This document shows positions 1 through 4,934 of a DNA stretch of 6,136 nucleotides, one piece after another. The DNA is taken from NCBI GenBank assembly GCA_003153215.1, contig PLXL01000157.1:1-6136 (forward strand), in the 5' to 3' direction. The notes under the pieces were generated by a model. The model searched no databases, had not been told where the DNA came from, and worked only from the letters and a program-made list of their open reading frames with translations. The position numbers were made by a program, and so were the translations under genes. The DNA is from Candidatus Dormiibacterota bacterium. GTDB taxonomy: Bacteria; Chloroflexota; Dormibacteria; Aeolococcales; Aeolococcaceae. Position 1 is the stretch's first letter, and every line of letters starts with the position of its first letter.

Positions 1-635
1 GGCAGGTCTTCGTGATCTGCCCCCTCATCGAGGAATCTGACAAATTGGGTGTGAAGTCGGTCACCGCCGAGTATCGGAAGCTGGAGCAGGAGGTGTTTCC
101 CGACCTGCGCCTCGAGATGCTCCACGGGCGGATGCCGTCGCGTGAGAAGGCGGAGCGGATGGCGCGCTTCGCGGCCGGCGAGGCGGACCTCCTGGTGGCC
201 ACCTCGGTGGTCGAGGTGGGGGTGGACGTCCCCAACGCCACGGTCATGATCGTCGAGGGGGCGGAGCGGTTTGGCCTGGCCCAGCTCCACCAGTTGCGCG
301 GCCGGGTCGGGCGCGACCGGTACCACGCCTACTGCCTGCTCTTCGAGGAGGCAGTCGACGAGGAGGGCTCGCAGCGCCTCCAGGCGGTGGCGGCCACCCA
401 GAGCGGCTTTGACCTCGCCGAGCTCGACCTCCGCCTCCGCGGCCCGGGCGATGTGGCCGGGTTGCGCCAGCACGGCCTCCCCGAGATGCGCGCCGCCGAC
501 CTCCTGGACGTCGCCCTCGCGATGCGGGCGCGCACCGCCGCGGTCGCCTGGCTGGAGCACGACCCGGAGGTCACCGAGTACGCGCCCCTCCGGGAGGCGA
601 TGCACGGCTACGGCGCCGTCTTCGACCTGGACTGA
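1..635 (+). CDS. recG: ATP-dependent DNA helicase RecG, C-terminal part (5' end outside window)
   Basis: RecG is a superfamily 2 DNA translocase that remodels stalled replication forks and branched recombination intermediates. Only about the last 210 codons are here; the frame is open to the left edge (QVFVICPLIEES from base 3), so the GTG at 12 is an internal Val and not a start. Visible parts are the second helicase lobe with HGRM (about 123-134), ATSVVEVGVDVPNA of motif V, and motif VI QLRGRVGR (291-314) with its arginine fingers. These are followed by the RecG-specific C-terminal segment with LRGPGD (435-452) and GLRQHGLPE, the region that contains the TRG translocation motif in this family. 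This arrangement separates it from Mfd, UvrB and PriA. The stop is TGA 633-635, six bases before rsmD, and the recG-rsmD-coaD order is common in bacteria. No truncation is seen apart from the window edge. Confidence 0.96.
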   Translation, partial: QVFVICPLIEESDKLGVKSVTAEYRKLEQEVFPDLRLEMLHGRMPSREKAERMARFAAGEADLLVATSVVEVGVDVPNATVMIVEGAERFGLAQLHQLRGRVGRDRYHAYCLLFEEAVDEEGSQRLQAVAATQSGFDLAELDLRLRGPGDVAGLRQHGLPEMRAADLLDVALAMRARTAAVAWLEHDPEVTEYAPLREAMHGYGAVFDLD

Positions 636-641
636 GCCCCG

Positions 642-1211
642 GTGGCCGCTAGTCGCATCACCGGTGGGGAGTGGCGGGGCCGGCTGCTCACCACCCCGCG
701 CGGGATGGTGGTGCGGCCGACCCGTGGCATGGTGCGTCAGGCGCTCTTCAACATCCTCGGTGCGCGGGTGACGGGGGCTCGGGTGGTCGATCTCTACGCC
801 GGAGCCGGATCGCTGGGATTCGAGGCCCTGAGCCGGGGAGCGGAGCACGCCACCTTTGTGGACAAGCGCCCCGAGAGCCTGCGGCTGATCGCCGCCACCG
901 GCCGGCGCTTCGGCTGCGAGGAGCGGATCGACCTGGTCAGGGCGGACGCGATCACCTGGCTGCGCCGGGGCCCCGCGGAGGTCAGGGACGCCGGCATCTG
1001 CTTCATGGACGCCCCCTACCGCGACGAGCGGCTGGACGGCGCGCTGGCGTTGGTCGGGGGTCTCGCACCCGCGCTGCTCGTGTGCGAACATCACCGCGCC
1101 CGGGCGATGCCCGCGGAGCTGGGAGGCCTCACCGCCGTGCGCACCGCTCATTACGGGCTCACCGACCTGACCATGTACGAGCGCCGAGCGCAGGAGGAGC
1201 CGTCCCGATGA
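642..1211 (+). CDS. rsmD: 16S rRNA (guanine(966)-N2)-methyltransferase RsmD
   Basis: RsmD uses S-adenosylmethionine to methylate N2 of G966 of 16S rRNA during small-subunit assembly. The 189-residue protein has normal length for the family. The N-terminal ITGGEWRGR and RPTRGMVRQALFNIL (residues 25-39) are family hallmarks. The SAM-binding loop is VVDLYAGAGSLGFEALSRGA (48-67), with acidic D74 after the next strand. The motif IV position reads FMDAPY (121-126), where the family normally has D/N-P-P-Y/F, so the first Pro is replaced by Ala. The GTG start at 642 is the first start codon after the recG stop in this frame; the next in-frame ATG (705) would remove conserved sequence. No clear Shine-Dalgarno sequence precedes it, so translation is probably coupled to recG. 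Its TGA stop overlaps the coaD ATG (ATGA). Identity is secure; the effect of the substitution is unknown. Confidence 0.95.
   Translation: MAASRITGGEWRGRLLTTPRGMVVRPTRGMVRQALFNILGARVTGARVVDLYAGAGSLGFEALSRGAEHATFVDKRPESLRLIAATGRRFGCEERIDLVRADAITWLRRGPAEVRDAGICFMDAPYRDERLDGALALVGGLAPALLVCEHHRARAMPAELGGLTAVRTAHYGLTDLTMYERRAQEEPSR
1192..1197 (+). promoter_or_regulatory. Shine-Dalgarno sequence of coaD
   Basis: A perfect AGGAGG lies inside the rsmD 3' end, 10 bases before the coaD ATG at 1208. It fixes the coaD start, although the coaD frame is open far upstream (to 671) across rsmD; that upstream part is only an out-of-frame shadow of rsmD. Confidence 0.75.
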
Positions 1212-1702
1212 AGGAACGCGTCGCGCTCTATCCGGGAAGCTTCGACCCCATCACCCTGGGGCACATCGACATCCTGGAGCGGGCGACCGCGATCTTTGAC
1301 CGGGTGGTCGTCTCGGTGCTCCGCAACCCGGCCAAGCAGCCGCTCTTCAGCATCGACGAGAGGCTGGAGCTGATCCGCGCGGTCACGGAGTCGCTCGACG
1401 GCGAGGTCACGGTGGATTCCTTCGACGGGCTGACCGTGGAGCACGCCCGGCAGGTCGGGGCGATCGCGATCGTCCGCGGCCTGCGAGCCCTCAGCGATTT
1501 CGAGACCGAGTTCCAGATGGCGCTGATGAACCGGCGCCTCGAGCCTGACGTGCACACCGTCTTCCTGATGACCTCGGCTCCCAACGTCTTCATGTCGTCC
1601 AACCTGGTCAAGGAGGTCTGCCGCCTCGGCGGCGACATCAGCGAGTTCGTGCCGCCGGCGATCGCCGATGCCCTCCACCGGCGCCTCGGGAAACCGGGAT
1701 GA
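1208..1702 (+). CDS. coaD: Phosphopantetheine adenylyltransferase (CoaD)
   Basis: CoaD transfers AMP from ATP to 4'-phosphopantetheine, giving dephospho-CoA, the penultimate step of CoA synthesis. The 164-residue protein matches the usual size (about 160). It begins MKERVALYPGSFDPITLGH, where SFDP and the TLGH (T/HxGH) nucleotidyltransferase motif (residues 17-20) are diagnostic. RGLRALSDFETEFQMALMNR (90-109) is the conserved substrate-binding helix region. The C-terminal phosphate-binding motif reads FMSSNLVKEV (128-137); most homologues have SSS or SST here, so N132 is unusual. The start is set by the AGGAGG at 1192-1197 and the ATGA overlap with rsmD. The stop again overlaps the next ATG (ATGA, 1699-1702), so the downstream gene is probably translationally coupled. 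Its product ultimately supplies the arm of the AcpP encoded further right. Confidence 0.97.
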   Translation: MKERVALYPGSFDPITLGHIDILERATAIFDRVVVSVLRNPAKQPLFSIDERLELIRAVTESLDGEVTVDSFDGLTVEHARQVGAIAIVRGLRALSDFETEFQMALMNRRLEPDVHTVFLMTSAPNVFMSSNLVKEVCRLGGDISEFVPPAIADALHRRLGKPG

Positions 1703-2364
1703 GCGGCCGACCGCCGGACGAGCTTCCCCCGTCCACGCTGGACCTGCTCGACGCCCTGGATGCCCTGCTGGCGGAGGCGCGGCGTGTCCCCTTCAGTGGC
1801 AGCGTGGTGGTCAACGACGAGCAGCTGATGCAGCTGGTGGATCGGATCCGGCTCTCCCTGCCCGAGGAGGTGGTCCGGGCCCAGCAGCTCCTCGACGAGC
1901 GCGAGCGCCTGCTTCGCGACAGCCAGGAGCATGCCGAGGGGGTGGTGGAGCGAGCGGAGACTGCCGCTCGGGAGCTGGGCGAGCGGGTGGAGGCGCACGT
2001 CCGCGAGCTAACCCGGCGGGCCCAGGAGGAGGCAGCCCAGCTCGGGGAGCGGGCCGGGGCCGAGGCGCGGCGCCAGGTGGAGGAGGCGCAGGCGCTGGCC
2101 GAGCAGCTCATCTCCGACCACGCCGTCCTGCGCGCCGCCCAGGAGCGGGCCGCGTCGCTGCTCCGGGACGCGGGCGAGCGTGCCGCCACGATCACCGCCG
2201 ATGCGGAGGGCTACGCCCACGATGCGGACGAATACGTCCGGTCGGTGATGGCGGATCTCGAGGAGCGCCTGACCACCGCCGCCGATACCGTTCGCAAGGG
2301 GCTGACCACGCTGGCCACCCCCGCCTCTCCGCGCAAGAGGCGGCGCGGCGGCCCGGCAGCGTAG
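1699..2364 (+). CDS. SepIVA-like/DivIVA-domain coiled-coil protein
   Basis: This 221-residue protein is soluble, almost entirely helical and rich in Glu, Ala, Arg and Gln. No signal peptide or membrane segment is visible. After a short Pro-rich tail (1-12), residues 13-80 (LLDALDALLAEARRVPFSGS, VNDEQLMQLVDRIRLSLPEE, then LLDERERLLRDSQEHAEGVV) follow the pattern of the N-terminal region of mycobacterial SepIVA, a DivIVA-domain septation factor. Residues about 60-200 form a long heptad-type coiled coil, and the C-terminus is basic (PRKRRR, 211-216). Automated pipelines often call such proteins ATP synthase b-subunit-like or just ATPase because of the coiled coil, but no b-type membrane anchor is present. 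It overlaps the coaD stop by four bases. In Actinomycetota a related gene sits close to rpmF-rnc. A scaffold role in division or envelope growth is inferred from family and context; the resemblance is by eye. Confidence 0.7.
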   Translation: MSGRPPDELPPSTLDLLDALDALLAEARRVPFSGSVVVNDEQLMQLVDRIRLSLPEEVVRAQQLLDERERLLRDSQEHAEGVVERAETAARELGERVEAHVRELTRRAQEEAAQLGERAGAEARRQVEEAQALAEQLISDHAVLRAAQERAASLLRDAGERAATITADAEGYAHDADEYVRSVMADLEERLTTAADTVRKGLTTLATPASPRKRRRGGPAA

Positions 2365-2372
2365 CCGCCTCA

Positions 2373-2393
2373 CCGGCCGGTCGCGTCGGCCGG
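2373..2393. terminator. GC-rich hairpin between convergent genes, possible terminator
   Basis: CCGGCCG (2373-2379) and CGGCCGG (2387-2393) form a perfect 7-bp stem with loop GTCGCGT. It lies 8 bases after the stop of the SepIVA-like gene and 26 bases beyond the stop of the convergent pilin gene, so it could act in both directions. Neither side has the T-run of a classical intrinsic terminator, so the function is inferred from structure and position. Confidence 0.4.
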
Positions 2394-2419
2394 CCGAGCA
2401 GTGGCGGCTCCGCTGCGGC

Positions 2420-2626
2420 CTAGGTGCCCAGGGAGCTGCTGACGTTGGAGAAGACGTTGTTGACCTGGCTGCCGATGACGCTGAGGATGACGATGACGAC
2501 GATGGCGATGAGGACGAGGATCAGGGCGTACTCGACCATGCCCTGGCCCGACTGGTCATCCAAGCTGTCCGGCACAGGCGCCTTCTTCGCCCGCCGATGA
2601 AAAAGGGTTGGGGGGATGAGATGCAT
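2420..2626 (-). CDS. Flp/Fap-type pilin (type IVb prepilin)
   Basis: This is a small prepilin of the Flp family, the subunit of thin pili assembled by Tad-type machinery. The 68-residue form starting at ATG 2626-2624 has a short basic leader (MHLIPPTLFHRRAKKAPVP) and then DDQSGQGMVEYALI. Cleavage by a prepilin peptidase after G27 would place Glu at +5 (E32) and Tyr at +6 (Y33), the Flp signature, leaving a mature 41-residue subunit. One hydrophobic helix follows (ALILVLIAIVVIVILSVIG, 34-52), then a polar tail with QVNNVFSNVSSSL. The frame is open further upstream to 2749, but that part does not look like a pilin leader. The chosen ATG has no ribosome site but lies six bases after a -10-like TACTGT, which fits a leaderless mRNA. 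No tad, cpaB or prepilin peptidase genes are near; it stands alone and reversed among housekeeping genes. Confidence 0.88.
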   Translation of the reverse strand: MHLIPPTLFHRRAKKAPVPDSLDDQSGQGMVEYALILVLIAIVVIVILSVIGSQVNNVFSNVSSSLGT

Positions 2627-2632
2627 TGCGTC

Positions 2633-2638
2633 ACAGTA
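2633..2638 (-). promoter_or_regulatory. Possible -10 element of the pilin gene (leaderless)
   Basis: On the minus strand TACTGT matches TANNNT and is separated from the pilin ATG by six bases (GACGCA), the spacing expected when transcription starts at the A of the start codon. No good -35 box is seen. It supports the short pilin start over the longer reading. Confidence 0.45.
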
Positions 2639-2762
2639 GACTGGCGCGTGTGGTGCGTTGGTGGCAGCCGTGTGCCGCGAGTGTGTCAGGAGCCTTGCAT
2701 TAACGAACCCCATGGTGGCTAATCCGATGAGTGTTTTGGCACCCGCCACAGCTGAAAGGACC

Positions 2763-2797
2763 GGCTGGCGGCCGGGAGCCGCTCGCCAGGCTGGCGG
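2763..2797. promoter_or_regulatory. Direct repeat and palindrome upstream of rpmF, possible operator
   Basis: GGCTGGCGG occurs at 2763-2771 and again at 2789-2797, 26 bases apart. The second copy is part of a perfect palindrome, CGCCAG-G-CTGGCG (2784-2796). The first copy lies in a small hairpin, CCGGC-TGGCG-GCCGG (2761-2775). The palindrome ends 11 bases before the proposed rpmF -10 and so covers the -35 region, where a repressor or activator could act. No known regulator site is recognised. Confidence 0.35.
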
Positions 2798-2807
2798 AGG
2801 CAGCAGG

Positions 2808-2813
2808 TATACT
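2808..2813 (+). promoter_or_regulatory. Probable -10 element for rpmF-fabD
   Basis: TATACT is a strong match to the -10 consensus in an otherwise GC-rich stretch. Transcription would start near 2820, giving a leader of about 53 bases before rpmF. No clear -35 is seen at 16-19 bases upstream; the palindrome at 2784-2796 occupies that place. Confidence 0.55.
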
Positions 2814-2828
2814 CGCGGCTCAGGTTCT

Positions 2829-2847
2829 GCGCGGCCGTGGGCTGCGC
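2829..2847 (+). promoter_or_regulatory. Hairpin in the rpmF 5' leader
   Basis: GCGCGGCC (2829-2836) pairs with GGCTGCGC (2840-2847) through eight pairs including one G-T, with loop GTG. It lies between the proposed transcription start and the rpmF ribosome site GGAG (2865-2868). It could be an mRNA element controlling L32 synthesis, but it matches no leader family known to me and GC-rich DNA forms such stems by chance. Confidence 0.3.
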
Positions 2848-2873
2848 GCCCTCACTCCCTGCCCGGAGACGTC

Positions 2874-3050
2874 ATGCCCCTCCCCAAACAACACACTTCG
2901 CAGCGCCGCCGCGACATGCGGCGGTCGCATCACGCCATCAGCCTGCCCACCCTCAACCCGTGCCCCCAGTGCAAGCAGCCGCGCCTGCCCCACCGGGTCT
3001 GCCCCAACTGCGGCCATTACGACAAGCGCGAGGTGATCGCGACCGAGTGA
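2874..3050 (+). CDS. rpmF: 50S ribosomal protein L32
   Basis: L32 is a small zinc-ribbon protein of the large ribosomal subunit. The 58-residue product has the normal length and layout: a basic N-terminus MPLPKQHTSQRRRDMRRSHH, which corresponds to the usual MAVPK...SRR..RRSH pattern, then CPQC (30-33) and CPNCGHYDKREV (43-54). C30, C33, C43 and C46 give the four zinc ligands, so this is the Cys4 form. The start is ATG 2874 with GGAG five bases upstream (2865-2868); the frame is open upstream to 2658, but only this start gives an L32 N-terminus. The stop TGA overlaps the fabD GTG (GTGA, 3047-3050). L32 next to fatty acid synthesis genes is a widespread arrangement, but the usual upstream DUF177/YceD gene is missing and the pilin lies there instead. 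Confidence 0.95.
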   Translation: MPLPKQHTSQRRRDMRRSHHAISLPTLNPCPQCKQPRLPHRVCPNCGHYDKREVIATE

Positions 3051-3979
3051 GCGCGCCGGCGCTCCGTGTCGCCCTCTGCTTTCCGGGTCAGGGCAGCCAG
3101 ACGGCCTCGATGGCCGCCGGCCTGGAGGAGACCGACCTCGGCCGGCGCCTGCTGGAGGTGGCCGCCACCCTCGGCGCCGATCTCAGTCCGGCCTTCGGTG
3201 ATGACGAGGAGCTGATCCGTCCCACCGAGGTGGCTCAGCCGGCGCTGGTCTTCACCGAGGTGGTGCTCGCCGCCGCCCTGCCCCGCGACCTCTCCGTCGT
3301 CGCCGTCGCCGGGCATTCCGTGGGTGAGCTCGCCGCGTACGCCGTCGCCGGCGCCGTCCTGCCCGAGGCGGCGCTCCGTCTCGCCGTCCTGCGCGGTCGC
3401 CTGATGGCCGCGATGCGCGAGGGGACGATGGCCGCCGTGCTGGGGCTGGACGCGGCGACCGCGACCCGGCTCTGCGCGCAGTCCGCTGGGACGGTGGTGG
3501 TCGCCAATCTCAACGCTCCCGGCCAGGTGGTGGTGAGCGGCGAGGTCGACGCCGTCACCGCGTTCTCCGCCACCGCCCGCGCGGCCGGCGCGCGGCGGGT
3601 GCTGCCTCTCAAGGTGAGTGGGGCGTTCCACTCACCGCTCATGGCCGGCGCGGCGTCCGAGTTTGTCCGGGTGCTCGACGCTGTCGAGTTCCGGCCGCCA
3701 TCCGTGCCGGTCGTCACCAACGTCGACGCCGCACCCGTGTCCGATGCTGCCGGGCTGCGCGAGCGGCTGGGGCGGCAGATGGTCTCGGCGGTGCGCTGGG
3801 CCGAGTCGGTGGAGAGGCTGGTGGCGCTCGGGGCCGAGGTGCTGGTCGAGGTGGGCCCCGGGGAGGTGCTCACCGGGCTCGCGCGGCGGATCGCCCCCGG
3901 CGTCCGCGCCGTCAGCGTGGCCAGCCTGAGCGCGGCCGCCGGGCTCTCCGAGCGGCTGGCGGCGGACCCTCCCGGATGA
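3047..3979 (+). CDS. fabD: Malonyl CoA-acyl carrier protein transacylase (FabD)
   Basis: FabD moves the malonyl group from malonyl-CoA to the thiol of holo-ACP, supplying the extender unit for type II fatty acid synthesis. The 310-residue protein is of normal length. FPGQGSQ (12-18) forms part of the oxyanion hole, AGHSVGELAAY (88-98) is the nucleophile elbow with catalytic Ser91, R116 in LRGRLM is positioned to bind the malonyl carboxylate, and GAFHSPLM (192-199) carries catalytic His195. VEVGPGEVLTGL (267-278) is the conserved C-terminal segment. The frame extends far upstream over rpmF, but GTG 3047 gives the canonical start, overlaps the rpmF stop (GTGA) and has AGGTGA (3031-3036) about 10 bases before it. 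Expression is therefore probably coupled to rpmF. A discrete FabD is indicated rather than a polyketide synthase AT domain, since there are no flanking domains. Confidence 0.97.
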   Translation: MSAPALRVALCFPGQGSQTASMAAGLEETDLGRRLLEVAATLGADLSPAFGDDEELIRPTEVAQPALVFTEVVLAAALPRDLSVVAVAGHSVGELAAYAVAGAVLPEAALRLAVLRGRLMAAMREGTMAAVLGLDAATATRLCAQSAGTVVVANLNAPGQVVVSGEVDAVTAFSATARAAGARRVLPLKVSGAFHSPLMAGAASEFVRVLDAVEFRPPSVPVVTNVDAAPVSDAAGLRERLGRQMVSAVRWAESVERLVALGAEVLVEVGPGEVLTGLARRIAPGVRAVSVASLSAAAGLSERLAADPPG

Positions 3980-4028
3980 GCGGTTCCCGGCGCGCCGGAT
4001 GAGCCGTCTCGGGCGCGCGGAATGACCA
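3972..4028 (+). repeat. Imperfect 23-bp tandem repeat, about 2.5 copies, over the fabD stop
   Basis: Copies at 3972-3994 and 3995-4017 agree at 19 of 23 bases; both begin CCGGATGAGC and end GGCGCG. A third partial copy follows from 4018 (CGGAATGACC). The first copy contains the fabD TGA at 3977-3979. The array occupies the first half of the fabD-fabG gap. Its arms are GC-rich and could fold, but no clean terminator is seen. Confidence 0.6.
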
Positions 4029-4050
4029 GACCCAGGCACCCCTCGTCTAG

Positions 4051-4056
4051 TACCCT
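4051..4056 (+). promoter_or_regulatory. Possible -10 element in front of the fabG leader ORF
   Basis: TACCCT matches TANNNT and is followed by seven bases (ACGGTTC) and then ATG 4064, the spacing of a leaderless promoter. It lies in the least GC-rich part of the fabD-fabG gap. There is no convincing -35, and the assignment rests on spacing plus the same pattern before the pilin gene. Confidence 0.4.
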
Positions 4057-4063
4057 ACGGTTC

Positions 4064-4120
4064 ATGTTCGAGAAGCCCTCCATTTCCGCCCTCCGGCGCG
4101 TGGCCGCCAGCCGTGTTTGA
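4064..4120 (+). CDS. Possible 18-residue leader peptide overlapping the fabG start
   Basis: ATG 4064 opens a short ORF encoding MFEKPSISALRRVAASRV and ending at TGA 4118-4120. The stop lies just inside fabG, whose GTG start is at 4113-4115, so the two frames overlap by eight bases. The fabG GTG has no Shine-Dalgarno sequence, so ribosomes finishing this ORF could restart there. The DNA at its start (TGTTCGAGAAGCCCTC) resembles the DNA at the fabG start (TGTTTGAGGCCGCCCTC), so a small local duplication is possible. The peptide is basic, with three Arg and one Lys, and shows no run of one amino acid that would suggest classic attenuation. It has no recognised relative; a chance ORF is a real alternative. 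Confidence 0.35.
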   Translation: MFEKPSISALRRVAASRV

Positions 4121-4886
4121 GGCCGCCCTCAAGGGCCAGGTCGCTCTCGTCACCGGGGGGTCGCGCGGGATCGGACGGGCCACCGTCCTGGCCCTCGCCC
4201 AGGCCGGCGCCGACGTGGTGCTCAGCTACTCGAGCCAGGCCGACGCCCGCGCGGGCCACCCGGGCATCGCGGACACGACCGCGGACGAGGCACGTGCGCT
4301 CGGGGTGCGAGCCCTCACCCTCGAGGCCGACGTCGCCGACCCGGCTTCGGCACAGGTGATGATCGACGCCACCATCGAGGGTCTGGGGCGGCTCGACATC
4401 GTGGTCAACAACGCCGGGATCGCCCGCGACAACCTCGCCATCCGGATGACCAACGCCGAGTGGGACCTGGTGATCGCCATCGACCTCTCGGCGGCCTTCC
4501 ACGTCTGCCGTGCCGCCCTCAAGCCGATGCTCCGCCAGCGGTCGGGCCGTCTCATCAACGTCAGCAGCATCGCCGGCATCATGGGCAACCCGGGCCAGGC
4601 CAACTACTCGGCCGCCAAGGCCGGGCTCATCGGGCTGACCAAGACCCTGGCCCGCGAGGTGGGCTCCCGGGGGATCACGGTCAACGCGGTGGCTCCCGGG
4701 TTCATCGAGACCGACATGACCGCGGCTCTCGGCGACAAGGTGCTCAACTCGGCGCTCGGCGCCATCCCCCTGGGACGGGCGGGGAAGGCCGAGGACGTGG
4801 CTGCGGCGATCCGGTTCCTCGCCCTTCCCGAGGCCGGGTACATCACCGGCTGCGTCCTGCAGATCGATGGTGGCATGGGGGCATGA
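4113..4886 (+). CDS. fabG: 3-oxoacyl-[acyl-carrier-protein] reductase (FabG)
   Basis: FabG reduces beta-ketoacyl-ACP to 3-hydroxyacyl-ACP with NADPH in the fatty acid elongation cycle. This 257-residue short-chain dehydrogenase has the Rossmann glycine motif TGGSRGIG (14-21), the DV before the second cofactor contact (EADVADP, 71-77), NNAG (99-102), and the catalytic set Ser152 (NVSSIAG), Tyr165 and Lys169 (YSAAK). APGFIETDM (194-202) and the C-terminal LQIDGGMGA are typical of FabG. The segment QADARAGHPGIADTTADEAR (42-61), after the second strand, is about nine residues longer than in E. coli FabG. GTG 4113 is the only start that gives a normal N-terminus, since no ATG, GTG or TTG is in frame just upstream; it has no ribosome site and may depend on the leader ORF. 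FabG-type proteins include other reductases, but the place between fabD and acpP supports the call. Confidence 0.93.
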   Translation: MFEAALKGQVALVTGGSRGIGRATVLALAQAGADVVLSYSSQADARAGHPGIADTTADEARALGVRALTLEADVADPASAQVMIDATIEGLGRLDIVVNNAGIARDNLAIRMTNAEWDLVIAIDLSAAFHVCRAALKPMLRQRSGRLINVSSIAGIMGNPGQANYSAAKAGLIGLTKTLAREVGSRGITVNAVAPGFIETDMTAALGDKVLNSALGAIPLGRAGKAEDVAAAIRFLALPEAGYITGCVLQIDGGMGA

Positions 4887-4934
4887 CGGTCAGGGGAGAT
4901 CGCTCCCCGGTTCGAATCAGAGGAGATCGTGCCC
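4879..4934 (+). promoter_or_regulatory. Nested inverted repeats at the 3' end of fabG
   Basis: An inner perfect hairpin GGGGAG-ATCG-CTCCCC (4893-4908) starts six bases after the fabG stop. An outer pair, GGGCATG (4879-4885) with CGTGCCC (4928-4934), has seven pairs including one T-G. No T-run follows, so it is not a classical terminator. The outer left arm contains the first two bases of the fabG stop codon and the right arm contains a GTG (4929) with AGAGGAG just before it. fabG translation could therefore open the stem. The role is inferred. Confidence 0.35.

Noticed and set aside
671..1207. In-frame upstream extension of coaD across rsmD
   Set aside because: The sequence is a shadow of rsmD; the ATG at 1208 has AGGAGG and a canonical CoaD N-terminus.
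2627..2749. Longer pilin reading from 2749
   Set aside because: The extra 41 residues do not resemble a prepilin leader; the short form has the expected length and a promoter-like box directly before it.
4909..4918. GGTTCGAATC, resembling a tRNA T-loop
   Set aside because: The T-stem would have two mismatches, the neighbouring acceptor strand has no partner at tRNA distance, and no anticodon arm is visible.
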